A DNA stretch of 64,000 bases from Prorocentrum cordatum. Lineage: Eukaryota; Sar; Dinophyceae; Prorocentrales; Prorocentraceae. Under the pieces are notes generated by a model that worked only from the letters and a program-made list of their open reading frames with translations, had not been told where the DNA came from and searched no databases. Location: the NCBI GenBank assembly GCA_963575745.1, contig CAUYUJ010013792.1, forward strand, positions 340,097 through 404,096, in the 5' to 3' direction. Below, piece after piece: positions 30,716 to 42,159 of the stretch (position 1 is the stretch's first letter; the number at the start of each line of letters is the position of its first letter). Made by a program: the position numbers and the translations under genes.

Positions 30716-31555
30716 TCCGGCAAGCCCCGACGAGCCTCCGGGCCCCCCGGGGTGCACATTTGTGGTCGAGGTCCCGGCCCCGGGCCCCCGGACCCGGTGC
30801 GCCGTTATATGTATATATGCATCTACATGCATATGTATATACATATATTTGATCATCTAATTGTAGATATATGCATCCCACCCTCAACCCCTCCATGATC
30901 CCTCCTCCCTCCTACCCTCCCCGTGTTTGTGTGTGATATAGCTTCAACATCCTGGTGGGAGCCGATCGTACCCAATATGGTAGAACGAAGCGAGAACCAT
31001 CGATGCACAACATATTATGAACCGATGGTATCCTCAATGGCGATGGCCTCGATCGCGAATGGCCAGGTTCGGAAACTCAAAACACTGGTCAGCCATTCGC
31101 AATGGTGGGTTGTGAGCTCCACACTATGAAAGGGTGCATGTGCCGCTGGCGATCCTCCTCCTTCTCCTCTTGCTGCTACTCCTCTACCAAACATATGCAA
31201 ATCACCAGAAAACTCTGGATGCACCCAGGATTGTTTGTGAAACTTCCCAAGCACATCATTAGTCATACCAATATCTCCACCCTGCCCTCATCTCTCTTCC
31301 TGTCACAGCGTGACCTGCCTCTTGCATTCCGAGGTGCCTTATTGCTCCTGCTCCTCCTCCCTCCCAAGTCACCCCTGTGGAGGCATCGGCTCCAAACATC
31401 TTGTCAACGACCGTCATCTTCTTCTCGTTCAACCTCCGGGCACGCGGATGCGTTTCCCCGAGAACCGCGCCACCCTGCGGATGACGATGCCCACGACATG
31501 CGCGTAGCAAACCGGACGAGGAGGGAGAGGAACGACAATGGGAGAGAGAGGAGTC
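30716..31555. other. No gene recognised; TATATG run at 30,800-30,850
   Basis: Complex DNA from about 30.9 to 31.5 kb. It has moderate-length open frames on both strands without recognisable domains. Confidence 0.4.
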
Positions 31556-31720
31556 TGAAGGGGGCCCTGGGGCACACAAGTAAATGCACACAAGTAGCAG
31601 GATTCCCCGTAGTTTGCCATGTTTTCGTGGTTTCTGTCTTCCACCCCACGGCCCATAGTTGCCCACATGTTCGGGGGAATCGACGATTCATTATGTCTGT
31701 GTTTTTTTTTTCCCTCCTGA
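31556..31720 (+). mobile_element. Family E element, copy 3
   Basis: TGAAGGGGGCCCTGGGGCAC to TTCCCTCCTGA, 165 bp, collinear with copies 1 and 2. No clean flanking duplication (GAG only). Confidence 0.82.
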
Positions 31721-32442
31721 GAGGCGGAGGGGAGAACCTTCGAGCCGACGCAGCAGCCGCCGTGCGAACGCGGGTCGAGACGGCCGCTCCGGGCGCGCAG
31801 AGCACGGCGGGCGGCTTCGCCTCCAGGTGGGATGGTCCCCCTCTCGTCCGTCCCTCTCCCCCGCCCTCTCGTCCCTCGAGGACTCTGGAACTCCAGGAGG
31901 CAGAACTCGCGGTCCTGGGCCCGACCCCGGATAGTTCATCGAGAGCAGCGGGGGGGGGGGTGAAGCCCCAACCCCACACCGTTGGCCCCTGAACAGATCT
32001 GGGCTCGCGCATCTGAAAAGGGGATCTCCTCGGCTCAGACGGATCCGGAGAGACGCCAACGACCCGAGACAGCCTCCGAGACGGCCCAAGATGGCGTCAC
32101 GACACCCCGAGAGGCCTTCAAGACGGCCCACGAGAGCACAAAGAGGATAGGGCTCAGACAGGACCCTATCGGATGTCCTCGTGATGCCAGAATGAGATTG
32201 AGTTATTTGTATATGTATATAAATTTGACTAACGCTTTCTGACTCTCGCCTTCTTGGCCTTCAGAGCGTCCAAGACAGTCGAAGGAGCCCCCCGAAGCTA
32301 GGCCCAAACTGCCAGAACTCGCCCAAAGAGGACCCAAAGACGGTCCACGAACCCCAAGACGACCCAAACGGCTCCCACGAGGACCTCAAGACGGCACCAA
32401 GGACGAGGTGCCTCGAAAAGTACAAAAACCCGTACGATTGGG
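31721..32442. other. No gene recognised
   Basis: GC-rich then moderately AT-rich sequence. 32,070-32,140 and 32,280-32,400 carry GGCCCAAGA-like phrases reminiscent of the 51-53 kb repeat. No domain. Confidence 0.4.
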
Positions 32443-32765
32443 GTGAGGAGAAGGAGAAAGGGAGGAGGAGGAGGAGGAGGAGGAGGAGGAGGAGGAGGAG
32501 GAGGAGGAGGAGGAGGAGGAGGAGGAAGGAGGAGGAGGAGGAGGGAGGAGGGAGGGAGGGAGGGAGGGGAGGGAGGGAGGGAGGGAGGGAGGAGGAGGAG
32601 GAGGAGGAGGAGGAGGAGGAGGAGGAGGATTGAGTAGGAGGAGGAGGAGGAGGAGGAGGAGGAGGAGGAGGATGGAGTAGGAGGAGAAGGAGGAGGAAGA
32701 GGAGGAGGAGGAGGATGGAGAAGGCGGAGGAAGGAGGAAGAAGAGGAGGAGGCGGAGGAAGCAGG
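32443..32765 (+). repeat. Pure GGA/GGGA polypurine tract
   Basis: About 320 bases of GGA, with a GGGA sub-block at 32,550-32,595. Confidence 0.95.
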
Positions 32766-33096
32766 ACCCCATCTTTGAACCACCGACGATTCCCCGCACT
32801 TCTGGCGGCGCCTCCGGCGCTGCCCCCGAGCGCGCTCTACATGCTTGGGGAAGGGGTGCTGGGGAGGGGGTCCAGCACTCGAGAAGCCGCAAGATACACC
32901 CAGAAGTCTCAAGGTGCTCCACATAACCGTAAAGATTGTCCAACATGCCCACCGCGCCCCCTCCTGTTCTGCGTCTCGTACGCCTCCTCCTCCTCTTCCT
33001 CCTCCTCGCCGAGCTACGAATCCCTGGGGGACCTCCAAAGCTTACGCCTGTTCTGTTGGTCTTGCTGCCTCACCCGAGGAGGGTCACCCCTACGCT
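32766..33096. other. No gene seen
   Basis: Complex GC-rich DNA with a short CCT run near 32,985-33,008. Confidence 0.4.
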
Positions 33097-33320
33097 CTTA
33101 GGAGGGGCAACTGCGGGGGGGGGACTTGCGCAGAGGGGAAACATTCGCCTAGGATCGGCGGCACATCGACCATAGCTCGGCGATAGGCCCTCGATAACAC
33201 GTTCTGTACGCATCCGGGCGGGATGGGCTGTCGGGCCCCTATCAGCGATGAACGGGCGATTGGGGATCGATGCGTCCCCACCTGAGCCCATCCCCCCCTG
33301 CCGTTGCCCCCGAACGCAAG
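33097..33320 (+). mobile_element. Family K element, copy 2
   Basis: CTTAGGAGGGGCAACTGC on the left is mirrored by GCCGTTGCCCCCGAACGCAAG on the right. The interior shares TCGGGCCCCTATCAGCGATG and GGGCGATTGGGGATCGATG with copies 1 and 3. Confidence 0.72.
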
Positions 33321-34092
33321 AGCGGCCCTACACAGGCAAGGGTGCCTTTTGATGCGCGGCTTTAGAAGAAAACTCCATCGATGTGCCACTCCCCGGACCT
33401 CTCATGGGTGCGTTATGGTGAATGTCGACGCGAATTCAGCCGTGTCGACAAGGGCGTCCCAGGAGGCCTAAAAAGGCGAAAATAAGGAAAGGGCAGCGGT
33501 GTGGGTACCCCTTCCTCCTCTGACAGGCCAGCGTGACTTTTTACGCGGCTTTTAAACGATAACTCCAGCGAGGGCCACTTTTATTACGAGCAGGTCGAGC
33601 CCACCCCCAGGCAACTCTCCGCGAGATAAAAAAGATTCCAGATTGGAAGCCGGCACCGCAGGGTAGCCCTGGAGCTCGTTCCGGCTTCCGGCATACGACT
33701 CCTGCGAACTCGCAGCGTGTCCGGGAAGGCCTCCTCTTACTGCTTTCCAACACGTATGTCGTCAAGCTCTTCGGATGCTCCTGCAGAAACTTCCTCCGAG
33801 AGCTGCCAGAGCTCCCTCCAGAAGCGTTGGAAGGCCTTTCGGGCGCTCCCCTGTCCGGGCTTTGGACTCCAGTTCGGTGGAAACTCATGGGAGCCTCCCA
33901 TACCATCTGGTTTGCCCTCAATCGACGCTAATCGACACTACTCGATGCTCGTCGACGCTGAATTGGCGCCAAAAATCATCGATTACCAAACGATGATCGA
34001 CGCCAGTCCACTCTAAAGACGGAACTGCGAGGGTACACAAGGCTCCAATGATTGGAAGCCGAACACATGTTACGTGCAGGTCGAGCCCACCC
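33321..34092. other. No gene recognised
   Basis: Contains two related phrases (GCGCGGCTTTAGAAGAAAAC near 33,354 and GCGGCTTTTAAACGATAAC near 33,544). A direct repeat of GCAGGTCGAGCCCACCCC lies near 33,590 and 34,077. 33.88-34.06 kb resembles 54.95-55.1 kb. No coding signal. Confidence 0.45.
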
Positions 34093-34511
34093 CTTGAGGG
34101 GCGACGATGGGGGGGGACTGGCACAGGGGGGGATGCACCGACCTGGAATCGACGATACACCGCCGATCGATCAGCGATAGGCCTCCGATAGTGAATCCGA
34201 ACCCTCCTGGGCAGGTTGGGGCTATCGGGCCCCTGTCGGCGATCAATGTGCGATTGAGGGGCGATGCATCCCCCATATGCTGGGCCTGTTTTCCACCACC
34301 ACCACCACCATAGGTTGGAGGGGGAGGAGGTCCTCCTCCTCCTCCTCCTCCTCCTCCTCCCCCTCCTCCTCCTCATACTCGTCGTCCTCCTCCTCCTCAT
34401 CCTCTTCGTCCTCCTCCTCGTCCTCCACCTCCTCCATCTAACTTATGGTGGTGGTGGTGGTGGAAAACACGCCAAGCATATCCCCCCTATCGTTGCCCCC
34501 GACCCCCAACA
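34093..34511 (+). mobile_element. Family K element, copy 3, split by a family J insertion
   Basis: Starts CTTGAGGGGCGACGATGG and ends TATCGTTGCCCCCGACCCCC, with the K interior (TATCGGGCCCCTGTCGGCG) at 34,212-34,230. The J element occupies 34,275-34,482. Confidence 0.72.
34275..34482. mobile_element. Family J element with CCT core, nested in family K
   Basis: Arms ATATGCTGGGCCTGTTTTCC plus (CCA)n, about 45 bp each. The right arm reads TTATGGTGGTGGTGG and GGAAAACACGCC to AAGCATAT. The core is about 110 bases of CCT/CTC. CCCCC on both sides may be the target duplication. Confidence 0.78.
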
Positions 34512-34711
34512 GCAACACCCTTCCGCCCGCGGTGACGCGCGACCGCCTCCGACGGCCGGGGCCGGGCGGGGCCTCGACTCCTTGAACGTGTCCGTGCGGG
34601 CGTCCTGCGTGATCCGGGCGCCCCAGTCGCCGCGCTCGACGCTCTCCTTGGCGGCCTTCTCGGCCTCCGGTCCGGCAACGCGCGGGTGCGGGTCGAGCGG
34701 CGCGGTCCTCC

Positions 34712-34875
34712 CGGAAGGGGCCCCCAGGGGCACACAAAGAAATAGACACAGTCCCCATCTGTTCTTCTGTATGCGCTCGAGTTTCGTCTGCCCCCCCCCC
34801 ACGTCCCATAGTTCCCCAGATGTTCCTGGAAGTCGGCGTTGAACTGAGTCTGAGTGTGTGCTGTTTCCCCTCCTG
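34712..34875 (+). mobile_element. Family E element, copy 4, with CCTCC duplication
   Basis: CGGAAGGGGCCCCCAGGGGC to TTTCCCCTCCTG, 164 bp. CCTCC abuts both ends (34,707-34,711 and 34,876-34,880). The most diverged of the four copies. Confidence 0.8.
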
Positions 34876-34880
34876 CCTCC

Positions 34881-36496
34881 TCCTCGCCTCGCCCGCATCT
34901 AGAGGAACTGACGAGCTCGCAGACCATGCGAGCGGATGTGGGGATCGAGTGGATGCGGGAAGACGGGAGATTCGATAAAGAGTGATCGTCCCGCACCCCT
35001 GAAGGACACTCGAAGCCCCAGGCACGCCGACCCAAAGGGCGGGGCTGAGAGATCCTCCTCCTCCTCCTCCTCCTCCTCCTCCTCCTGCTCCTCCTCTTAA
35101 CGGCTACGTGCCGTGCACGCAACGAGCGACCCTTCCTCCTCCTCCGCCTCCTCGAGCGACCCTTCCTCCTCCTCCGCCTGCTCCTCTCCACTCTGGTGCC
35201 GTTGCTCCCTGTCACATCTTTCCCCGAGGCAGTTGCAACCACCTCCAGAGCTCCACCTTGCTCTGTGCCCTGCTCACCCGCTCATAGGTCACCCGGTCTG
35301 CTCCCCGTCTGCGCCTTCGAGCCGTCGCAGTACTTCGCACAGGTGTAGTCGCAGTATTTCATGTTCTTCGTCGAGTTGGTCAACTGGTCGGGGTCGGGCA
35401 GGGGTGCGGATGAACACGAAGAGGCATATAACAATACTGCACAGATGACACACATCGGAAACCAAGAGGAATGCGTAGACGAGGGAGGAGGCAGAATCCG
35501 AGAGCAATGATGCAGGCAAGGAGTCGTGGGATGGATGACCAGGAAGTGAACTGGGAAGCAAAGCTGCAGATGGAAGGACATGGAATGTGAGGGCAGTGAC
35601 GAGCAGAGGCAAGCAAGAGCAGAGGGAAAGAGGAAGTGAGGATGAGGGCAGGAGACAAAAGGAAGAGCAGATAGAAGAAGAGACGTGACATTGAGAGGCC
35701 AGACGGGCCTACGAGCAGACCGATGATGGACGAGGAAAAAAAGCAGTTACGATGACGTGTGGCAAAGCGTAGACAACGACTGCCCCGCATACCCAGGGAG
35801 CGCGATCGAAGGGATGAGTCAACACGTCCCAGGTGCCTTCTCCTTGCATATGTCGAGGCACTTCACCGAACAGATCGAGTCTTGCCTGGCGGGCACGCAA
35901 CGTACATAACAGCAGATGCTGGAATACGGCTCATGCTGAGAGGCCGCTCGAATTGCGTGGGCAGCGCGCATCCTGTACAGCTTGTGGCGAAAGACTGAGC
36001 AGCGAGGGTAGTGGAGAAAGGGGCAATGTATCACATGCGCGCTTGCGAGTGTACAGGCAACACATGAAAAAGGGATACCAGGAGGCAGGGGGGGGTCAGA
36101 CCGGGAGGTGGGAAGGAGAGACGAGGGGCAGGCAGGAGGAAGGGCTGAAGGCGAGCCTGGAGAAGGGGTCGAGGGATGAGGAGGGCTGGACAGGTGGCGG
36201 CGGAGGGCATTTTGAAGAGAAGGAGGGCAACAAGGATGATAGAGGCGAAGGGGAAGGTGAGAATGAGGACCAGCGGAGGAGGACAAGTTGGATGATGACG
36301 AGGAAGATCATGGAGAGGGAGTATGCTGCGGAGGATAAGAACAACGAGGGGGGGCTAGGAGGCTGAGGATGGAAAAGGTGAGAAGCAAGATAATGAAGAT
36401 ATGAACATGAAGGTTGAGGATGTACGAGAAATACACATCAACCGCAACATGAATCGGTCCCACCTTGCACCTCACCTCCAATGCTGATCTGTGGAA
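34881..36496. other. No gene recognised; CCT run at 35,055-35,100
   Basis: 35.2-36.45 kb is complex, only moderately GC-rich and not tandemly repetitive. Open frames on both strands lack known domains. A purine-rich stretch occupies 36,090-36,360. A multi-exon gene cannot be excluded, but nothing supports one. Confidence 0.35.
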
Positions 36497-36626
36497 CTTG
36501 CCGTCGCTCGGACGTCCATTCCCAGTGCGCTGTTCGGTTTCGTGCGATCCTGCTGCTCAAAGATCCAGGATGCCCCTCGAAGGCCCTCGCCGAGAGACGA
36601 GACGAGACGCGCATGTCCGCCGGCAG
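36497..36626 (+). mobile_element. Family A element, right end worn
   Basis: CTTGCCGTCGCTCGGACGTC, TTCGGTTTCGTGCGATCC and GATCCAGGATGCCCCTCGA are clear. The right inverted end is degraded after CCGAGAGACGAGACG. Confidence 0.72.
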
Positions 36627-36829
36627 GCGGGCCCCCTAGGAGCGGCGCGGGCGGGCCGGGGCCCGGTCAACTGTTGGCGTGAAAAACATAATCATCTCCC
36701 CAAAGGTTCCATAGTGCCCGGCTTTCAGCATCATCCCACCACGTCTTGGTTGCATCACCAGTGGTAGCCTGTTGAACTTGTGAGATGTCGTCGCACCACC
36801 TCTTTCGTTGTCGTCCCTGTCTGCGTATC

Positions 36830-36876
36830 GCTGGCCCTCGCCGAGAGAAAATGCAAACATCCAGAGCGATGCCAAG
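36830..36876 (+). mobile_element. Family A right-end fragment
   Basis: CTGGCCCTCGCCGAGAGAAA and CAGAGCGATGCCAAG only. Confidence 0.6.
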
Positions 36877-38519
36877 GGAACGGCAGCATCATGACTCTCG
36901 CGCTCGCCCGCCGCTCTACGCATGCAGGTGGGGCCCGCAGCGCGCGTGCAGCCCCCAAGGGGGGCCGAGGGCGCGGAGTGGGAGGGAGCAAGACGAGGGG
37001 GTCCGAGCAGGAGACGGGAGGGAGATGCAGAAGAACAAGGGAGGGGGCCCGAGGAGGAGGAGGAGGAGGAGGAAGAGGAGGAGGAGGATCAAGATGAGGC
37101 ATAAGGAGGATGAGAGGAGAGGGTCTCTGTGGGATGGGTCCTGCATCCCCAGGGGGCTCCAGCGGGCAAGCTCTCCCGAGTCGCCCGGCCGGCCCTTTCC
37201 TCCTCGCCCTCCCCGTCCTCCTCCGAGACGAGGGCAGGCTGGAGATCGACTCGGAGGGGAACCGGGAATCTGCAGGCCTGGAGGATGTGCTGTGCGCCGC
37301 GGCCGTCCCAGAACGCTCCAGACGCTGCGGCGGCGCTCTCGGACCTCTCTTGGAGCGACCCGTCCGCATCCTGCAGGCCTGCCCACTGCCTCCTTCTCCC
37401 ACCTGCTCGAGCGCAGCCCGTGAACATTATATACGATTCGTGTGTGTGTGTGTGTGCGTCGTCCTCGCTCAGGGGCCATGCTGATCTTCACCGTGCCGTT
37501 CCCACTTGAACGAGCGATCCCCGAATGAAATCCAAGGATGATCCCTGAAAGAAACCCAAATCCAAGCATGACCCGCGAAGGGGATGCAGATGACCCCCGA
37601 AACTAATCCCTATAGAAGAGAAGGAATGGGCGTAAATCAGAGTGCGGGGGCCGAACGGTCATTCACTGCCCCTGGGTGCGTGGCTGTAGTGAGGTTCCGT
37701 GGTGCAGACTGTTGTTGCTGATGTTGTTGTTGTTGGTGGTGGTGCGGTTGTTGTTGTTGAACTCTTACTACTGTAAACAATTATTGTTTAGCCCCTCCTC
37801 TGGGGCACATTTGGTTCTTCAATTCAGCTGCACTTCCCGGGGTTCGCACCCTGTTCTTTGTAAGGGAATTCTTGGGTCTCAGAATTGTGTTGTGTTGGCC
37901 CCCGGTCTGCAACAACAGCGGCTCCCGCCCGATGCTTCCTCACAATGCATTCCCAGATTGCGCTCTCGCGCAGGACTTGCTCAACATCTATACATGAATC
38001 GCACTCTCGCGCGGGACTTCCCCGCAATTCATTTCCACGCTGCGCCCTCGACACTGAGGAATCACTTTCTCGCTTTCGATTGCCTCACGACATATCTGGG
38101 AATAGCGCTATGGCTCCAGACTTCTTCCGTGATTCATGCATAACCACGCTTCACCGAGCCGCCTGCTCGACCTGGCCGCTTGGGCCAACCTTCCCGACCC
38201 GCCCGTCAAGGTCTACCCGCCCCATCTGCCCATCGTGTTCTCCATCGTGCCTTCTGATCCTGGCCCCCCTGCTGCTACTCTCTCTCGCTCTCTCTCTCTC
38301 TCTCGTGCTGCATCCATCTCCCTCCCCCTTGTCCCTTCCTTCCATCCGTCCTCCCTTCCCCTGCCGCAGGGGCTGCACGAAATACACGTTGCCCAAGAAA
38401 TACACATTGCCGGCAAGAAAGATGCTCACCCCCAGGGGGGTACGATCGAAAACGAAAAAACAACGATCGCGGGTTTGGGATATACGTGTTGAATGGCCCG
38501 CGAGCAGATAAGAGCGAAC
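36877..38519. other. No gene recognised; short GGA, TG and CT microsatellites
   Basis: A GGA run lies at 37,045-37,095, TGTG at 37,438-37,457, a GTT-rich run at 37,708-37,760 and CTCTCTCT at 38,278-38,304. The rest is complex with overlapping open frames and no domain. Confidence 0.4.
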
Positions 38520-38735
38520 GACATTAACATGATTGTTGTTGGTGTTGTTGTGATTGATGGTGCTGGTGTTGCTGTTGATGTTGATGTTGATGGTACTGTT
38601 GGTGGTGCTGTTGTTGTCATGATTGTTGTTGCTGTTGGTTTTGTTGTCATGTTTGTTGTTATTATTGGTTAGTGTTGTTATTGCTGTTATTGTTGCGTTG
38701 TTTGTTGTTTGCTATTTATTGCTTGTCGTCATCGT
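38520..38735 (+). repeat. (GTT)n / TGTTGTTG microsatellite
   Basis: GTTGTTGTTGGT-type triplets with ATG and GAT interruptions. Confidence 0.85.
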
Positions 38736-38739
38736 CGTC

Positions 38740-38960
38740 CCACCCGCGACCCGGCCCGTGACCCACCCGCGACCCAACCACGACCCACCCTTGACCCGCC
38801 CGCGACCCACCCACGACCCACCCGCGACCAACCTTGCGACCCACCCTAAACCCACCACGCGACCCGCCCGCCACTCACCTGCGACCCTTCCGCGGCCCAC
38901 CCGCGACCTGGCCCGCGATCCAACCGCGACCCACCCGCGACCGGTGACCCACCCACATTG
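38740..38960 (+). repeat. CGACCCACC short tandem repeat
   Basis: About 22 degenerate units of 9-11 bp (CGCGACCCACC, CACGACCCACC, CCTGCGACCC). Confidence 0.9.
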
Positions 38961-38965
38961 CTTAA

Positions 38966-39035
38966 ACGAAAATCGGCGCAAGCGGCGGGTTCGTTGTATA
39001 ATTTGTAAAAATTAAGCGACTGCGGCGGGCTTCTT
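38966..39035 (-). repeat. Two isolated units of the foldback-arm minisatellite
   Basis: AAAATCGGCGCAAGCGGCGGG and GCGACTGCGGCGGGCTTCTT, about 50 bp apart, match the arms of the 15.8-18.2 kb element. Confidence 0.7.
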
Positions 39036-39106
39036 GGGAGCCTCGCAGACTGCCGACGTCCCCGCCGCCCCCTCGCCCTTATCCGCCAGTGCGGAGTGCT
39101 ACGACG

Positions 39107-39256
39107 TGAACGCCCGCAGGTCCACGCGGGTTTCTTGGTTCGGCGCTGGACCCCCTCCCTGGCGCGGGGCGCGCGCCAGGGGCGGGGCCGGAGGCGACGC
39201 CAGGGGGGGCCCCAGCGCAAGTCCAAGAAATTCTTGCGGATCTTGGAAAGTTGGTG
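39107..39256. mobile_element. Family H palindromic element
   Basis: AGGTCCACGCGGGTTTCTTGG with TTCGGCGCTGGACCC mirrors GCGCAAGTCCAAGAAATTC. The interior GGCGCGGGGCGCGCGCCAGG region resembles the 50.04 kb copy. Confidence 0.65.
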
Positions 39257-39304
39257 TTTGTGCAATCGCTTCTTCTTCGACTTTTATTCTTCGACTTCTG
39301 CCCC

Positions 39305-39575
39305 CCCCCCCCCCTTCTCCTCCCCCTCCCGAAGGCCGCGCACCAAGGGCCACTCTGGCGAAGGACATCTTCACCGCGCTCCTCCTCCTCCTCCTCCTCC
39401 TCCTCCTCCTCCTCCTCCTCCTCCTCCCCCTTCCACCTCCTCGTCGTCGTCGTCCTCTTCCTCCTCCTTCCCCCTCATCGTCCTCCTCGTCCTGGTGCTG
39501 ATCATCCTCCGCCTCATCCTCATATTCGCCCTCGTCCTCTTCCTCCTCGTCGTCGTCCTCCTCTCCCTCCCTTTT
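39305..39575 (-). repeat. Polypyrimidine CCT tract
   Basis: C-run at 39,301-39,312 then CCT/CTC with CGT codon-like interruptions. Confidence 0.88.
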
Positions 39576-39649
39576 TCTCTTCCACGCCTTCGTCCGTCTC
39601 CTCCAGTGCAGCCAGTCTACGCAGTACCTCGGCAACCACACGTTGGAAT

Positions 39650-40935
39650 ATATAGAGATTGCGATACATGCAAGACCAGACGCAATCACGTGCACCAGAC
39701 CGCTGCTGCCAGCAGCCATCGAGATTCCAGATCACCAGATCCAAATCGGAAAAGTACTCGAGCGTAAGTAAGCAGCACGGCGGAGATCGGCATGCGCAGT
39801 TTCACCATACCGAAAATGGCGAGTCTATGGAGAGCGACACGGACATCCACAGCCGCCTCCTAGACCAGCACTGCACTAAGACTATCCTATGCTCGATTGA
39901 CGACGAAGACTGGGGTCACAACAAGAAGATCACCAGTGGCATCCCCATCGCAAGCCCCGGAAATCAGCACAACATGGCGTACTCAACCGATCCTGAAGCT
40001 TCGTTGACCTTCGCGAATATGTACGGACGATGGCCCATGGAAGCCGAAGCATCGCTCCTCCAACTCGCGGACAGTGAACGGCCAAACGAGGAACGCCGCA
40101 GAGGCCGACTGCTGCGCCACAGACTCGAAGAGATGATGAGGCGGCCAGGCCCGCTCCACATCCCGTCAGGTACGCGGCATGCCTGGATGAGTCTAGCCTT
40201 AGGTCGGGTCTGTCCCCCTACAGTTGGATTTTGTACGGAAAATTGAAAATAACCAACTAATACACCGAACATGTGAAACAATACCCAAACAATAGTCCCC
40301 CTATGATGTTTGTACTATTTTCAAATATTCCCCCCTGTAGAGGGACAGGCCCGACCTAAGTCTAGCCAGCCAGCTTCAAGGCCGATGCCGACCTCACTGT
40401 CGAGCAGGAGCCCAGCCTCAAAGGAACGGAACTGGCCGCAGAGCATGGAAACGCTCTGCGCCAGCGGCAGCCCAAAGGCGACGCTCCACGCAGAAGGCGC
40501 ATGCGGCTGCTCGCTCGACGAGGCGAGCCTACTCGCCTGCGCCAAGCGCCCTGCGCGCATGCTCACGCCGACGCGCATCGCCACGGCCGCGTCGGACTGC
40601 GTACTTTCAACTGCACCGATTGCGCGCACCACTCGGAAGCCCCCCTCGTGCGCTTCCGGGAATTGCAAAACTGTTCTAGTACAAACTCGAGGACCAATTC
40701 TATGATGATCACATCAAGAAGCTCGCAGCGCGTACTCCAGCATACCAGTGCCATTCCTGGGCCAGCCTCCCTTTTGGCAGCGCCCTACCTTGCAGCGCAA
40801 CTGAGCAAACAGCAGTGCAGCATCACATGGACGACGATCCTGGCTACGATCCACTCCTGGACCTGGAGCATGAGCAGAACGGCGCTGACGAGGCCATGGC
40901 AGAGACAACTGAGCAGACTACGCGGTTACCAGACC
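39650..40935 (+). pseudogene. Uncharacterised coding remnant, probably the 5' module of the retroelement
   Basis: After the CCT tract the sequence becomes complex and protein-like. The frame 39,659-40,190 gives segments such as EASLTFANMYGRWPMEAEAS and a basic stretch rich in Arg before a family F insertion at 40,198. Beyond it, 40,690-40,935 carries HIKKLAARTPAYQCHSW and an acidic stretch ending TRLPD in another frame. I do not recognise a domain. The position upstream of the reverse transcriptase, the same orientation and similar decay suggest it belongs to that element. A separate degenerate gene is the alternative. Confidence 0.5.
40198..40360 (+). mobile_element. Family F element, copy 1, inserted in the retroelement remnant
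   Basis: 163 bp with near-perfect inverted ends CTTAGGTCGGGTCTGTCCCC and GGGACAGGCCCGACCTAAG. TCTAGC is duplicated exactly on both sides (40,192-40,197 and 40,361-40,366). The interior is AT-rich (GAAAATTGAAAATAACC). This is the best preserved copy of the family, so it arrived late. Its inverted ends place AG|GT at the left and AAG at the right, so splicing out as an intron is conceivable but untested. Confidence 0.9.
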
Positions 40936-41290
40936 CCATGGCCTGGGATGTGCGTTCCCTTGGGGGGGGGGTCTGGGGGGCGTCGGATCGGCGGCTTCGA
41001 CATCCAGGCGGCCCACGAGTACTGCCTGCCCCATGGTCTGGGACGTGCGTTCCCCAGGAGTGGGCGTAGAGCCCACGACTACGTCAGACCTCAGACCCCA
41101 CGGCCTGGGAGGTTCGGGCGAGTCGGCCAGACCCCATGGCCTGAGACGTGGGCTCCCCAGGAAAGGGGGGGGCGGTGACCTCATGGCCTGGGACGCGCAT
41201 TACCCAGGGGAGGCCGGTCGCCCTAGTATTTCCAAACACCTCATGGCCTGGGTGCATTCCCTTGGAGAGGTCGAGGCGACGGCAGACGTT
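40930..41290 (+). repeat. Degenerate repeat of CCCCATGGCCTGGGA
   Basis: Copies near 40,934, 41,029, 41,097, 41,131, 41,183 and 41,242, each followed by CGTGCGTTCCCNNGG-like sequence. Spacing is irregular at 35-95 bp. Confidence 0.75.
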
Positions 41291-42159
41291 AACACTGCAG
41301 CATGACCAGCAGCTCACAAGGGAGTCTGGGCCCTCGTCGATACACTAATCGACGCGGCCCAGCGCATGCGGGCGAAATCTCCACCAGACGGACCAGATAA
41401 CGATTTGAAGCATCGTCGGCGAGCTCAGCATGTTGCTACGTCGAGCTCAATTCGAGAAGCGTCTTCCTGATCCTGAGCAGGCGAGGGTCGCGTGGGATCG
41501 GGCCCGAGAGTGCGCAGGGTCAGATTCAAGAGGTACGTGGACGTCGACACAAATCTCGATCAGAGTGGGCACAACTGTCCCTTCAGGATCACCTCTAAAC
41601 CGCACATCGATCAATGTCGCGTGCTGAGAAGGAAGAGCTCCATGACACGGCCACACACTACGGCGAGGTGATTGGAGATCACCAAGGATGTGTTGACGCT
41701 CGAGCCTGCAAGTTGTATAAAAGGTAGACGGTGGATCCAGGAGGCAACATGCTCAGCGACGGAATGAACACCTTATGCCGTCACGCCAAATAACACATCG
41801 ACACAGACTGGGAACAATCCACTATCCACGACGTCGAGATCGGCATCCAGTCAGGCCAACACCAGACGGCAATGGCAGTGGACCAGTGGTCGAGAGAGCG
41901 ACATTGAGGGTGACACCGCAGGCGGCGAAACGAGAGTTCACCAACGTCCTCAACACCTGTATGTCCGAGCTCGCCTGACCGTACCATCTCTTCCATACCT
42001 GAATATGTTTACCTATCAAGGGTGGAGCTAAAACAACGGGGAAACGACCAATAGGCCTTCTACACATGCCTAGTATGGTATGTGGTCGGGTGAATAAGCA
42101 CATGCTTGGCGCGTGATGCGAATCCAAGACTTGCTTTTGGGATAGACAAGACTATCACC
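41291..42159 (+). pseudogene. Decayed central part of the retroelement (no clear domain)
   Basis: Complex sequence with short protein-like segments in changing frames, for example 41,430-41,560 with FEKRLPDPEQARVAWDRARE. It would correspond to the region before the polymerase core, but nothing diagnostic is preserved. Confidence 0.4.
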
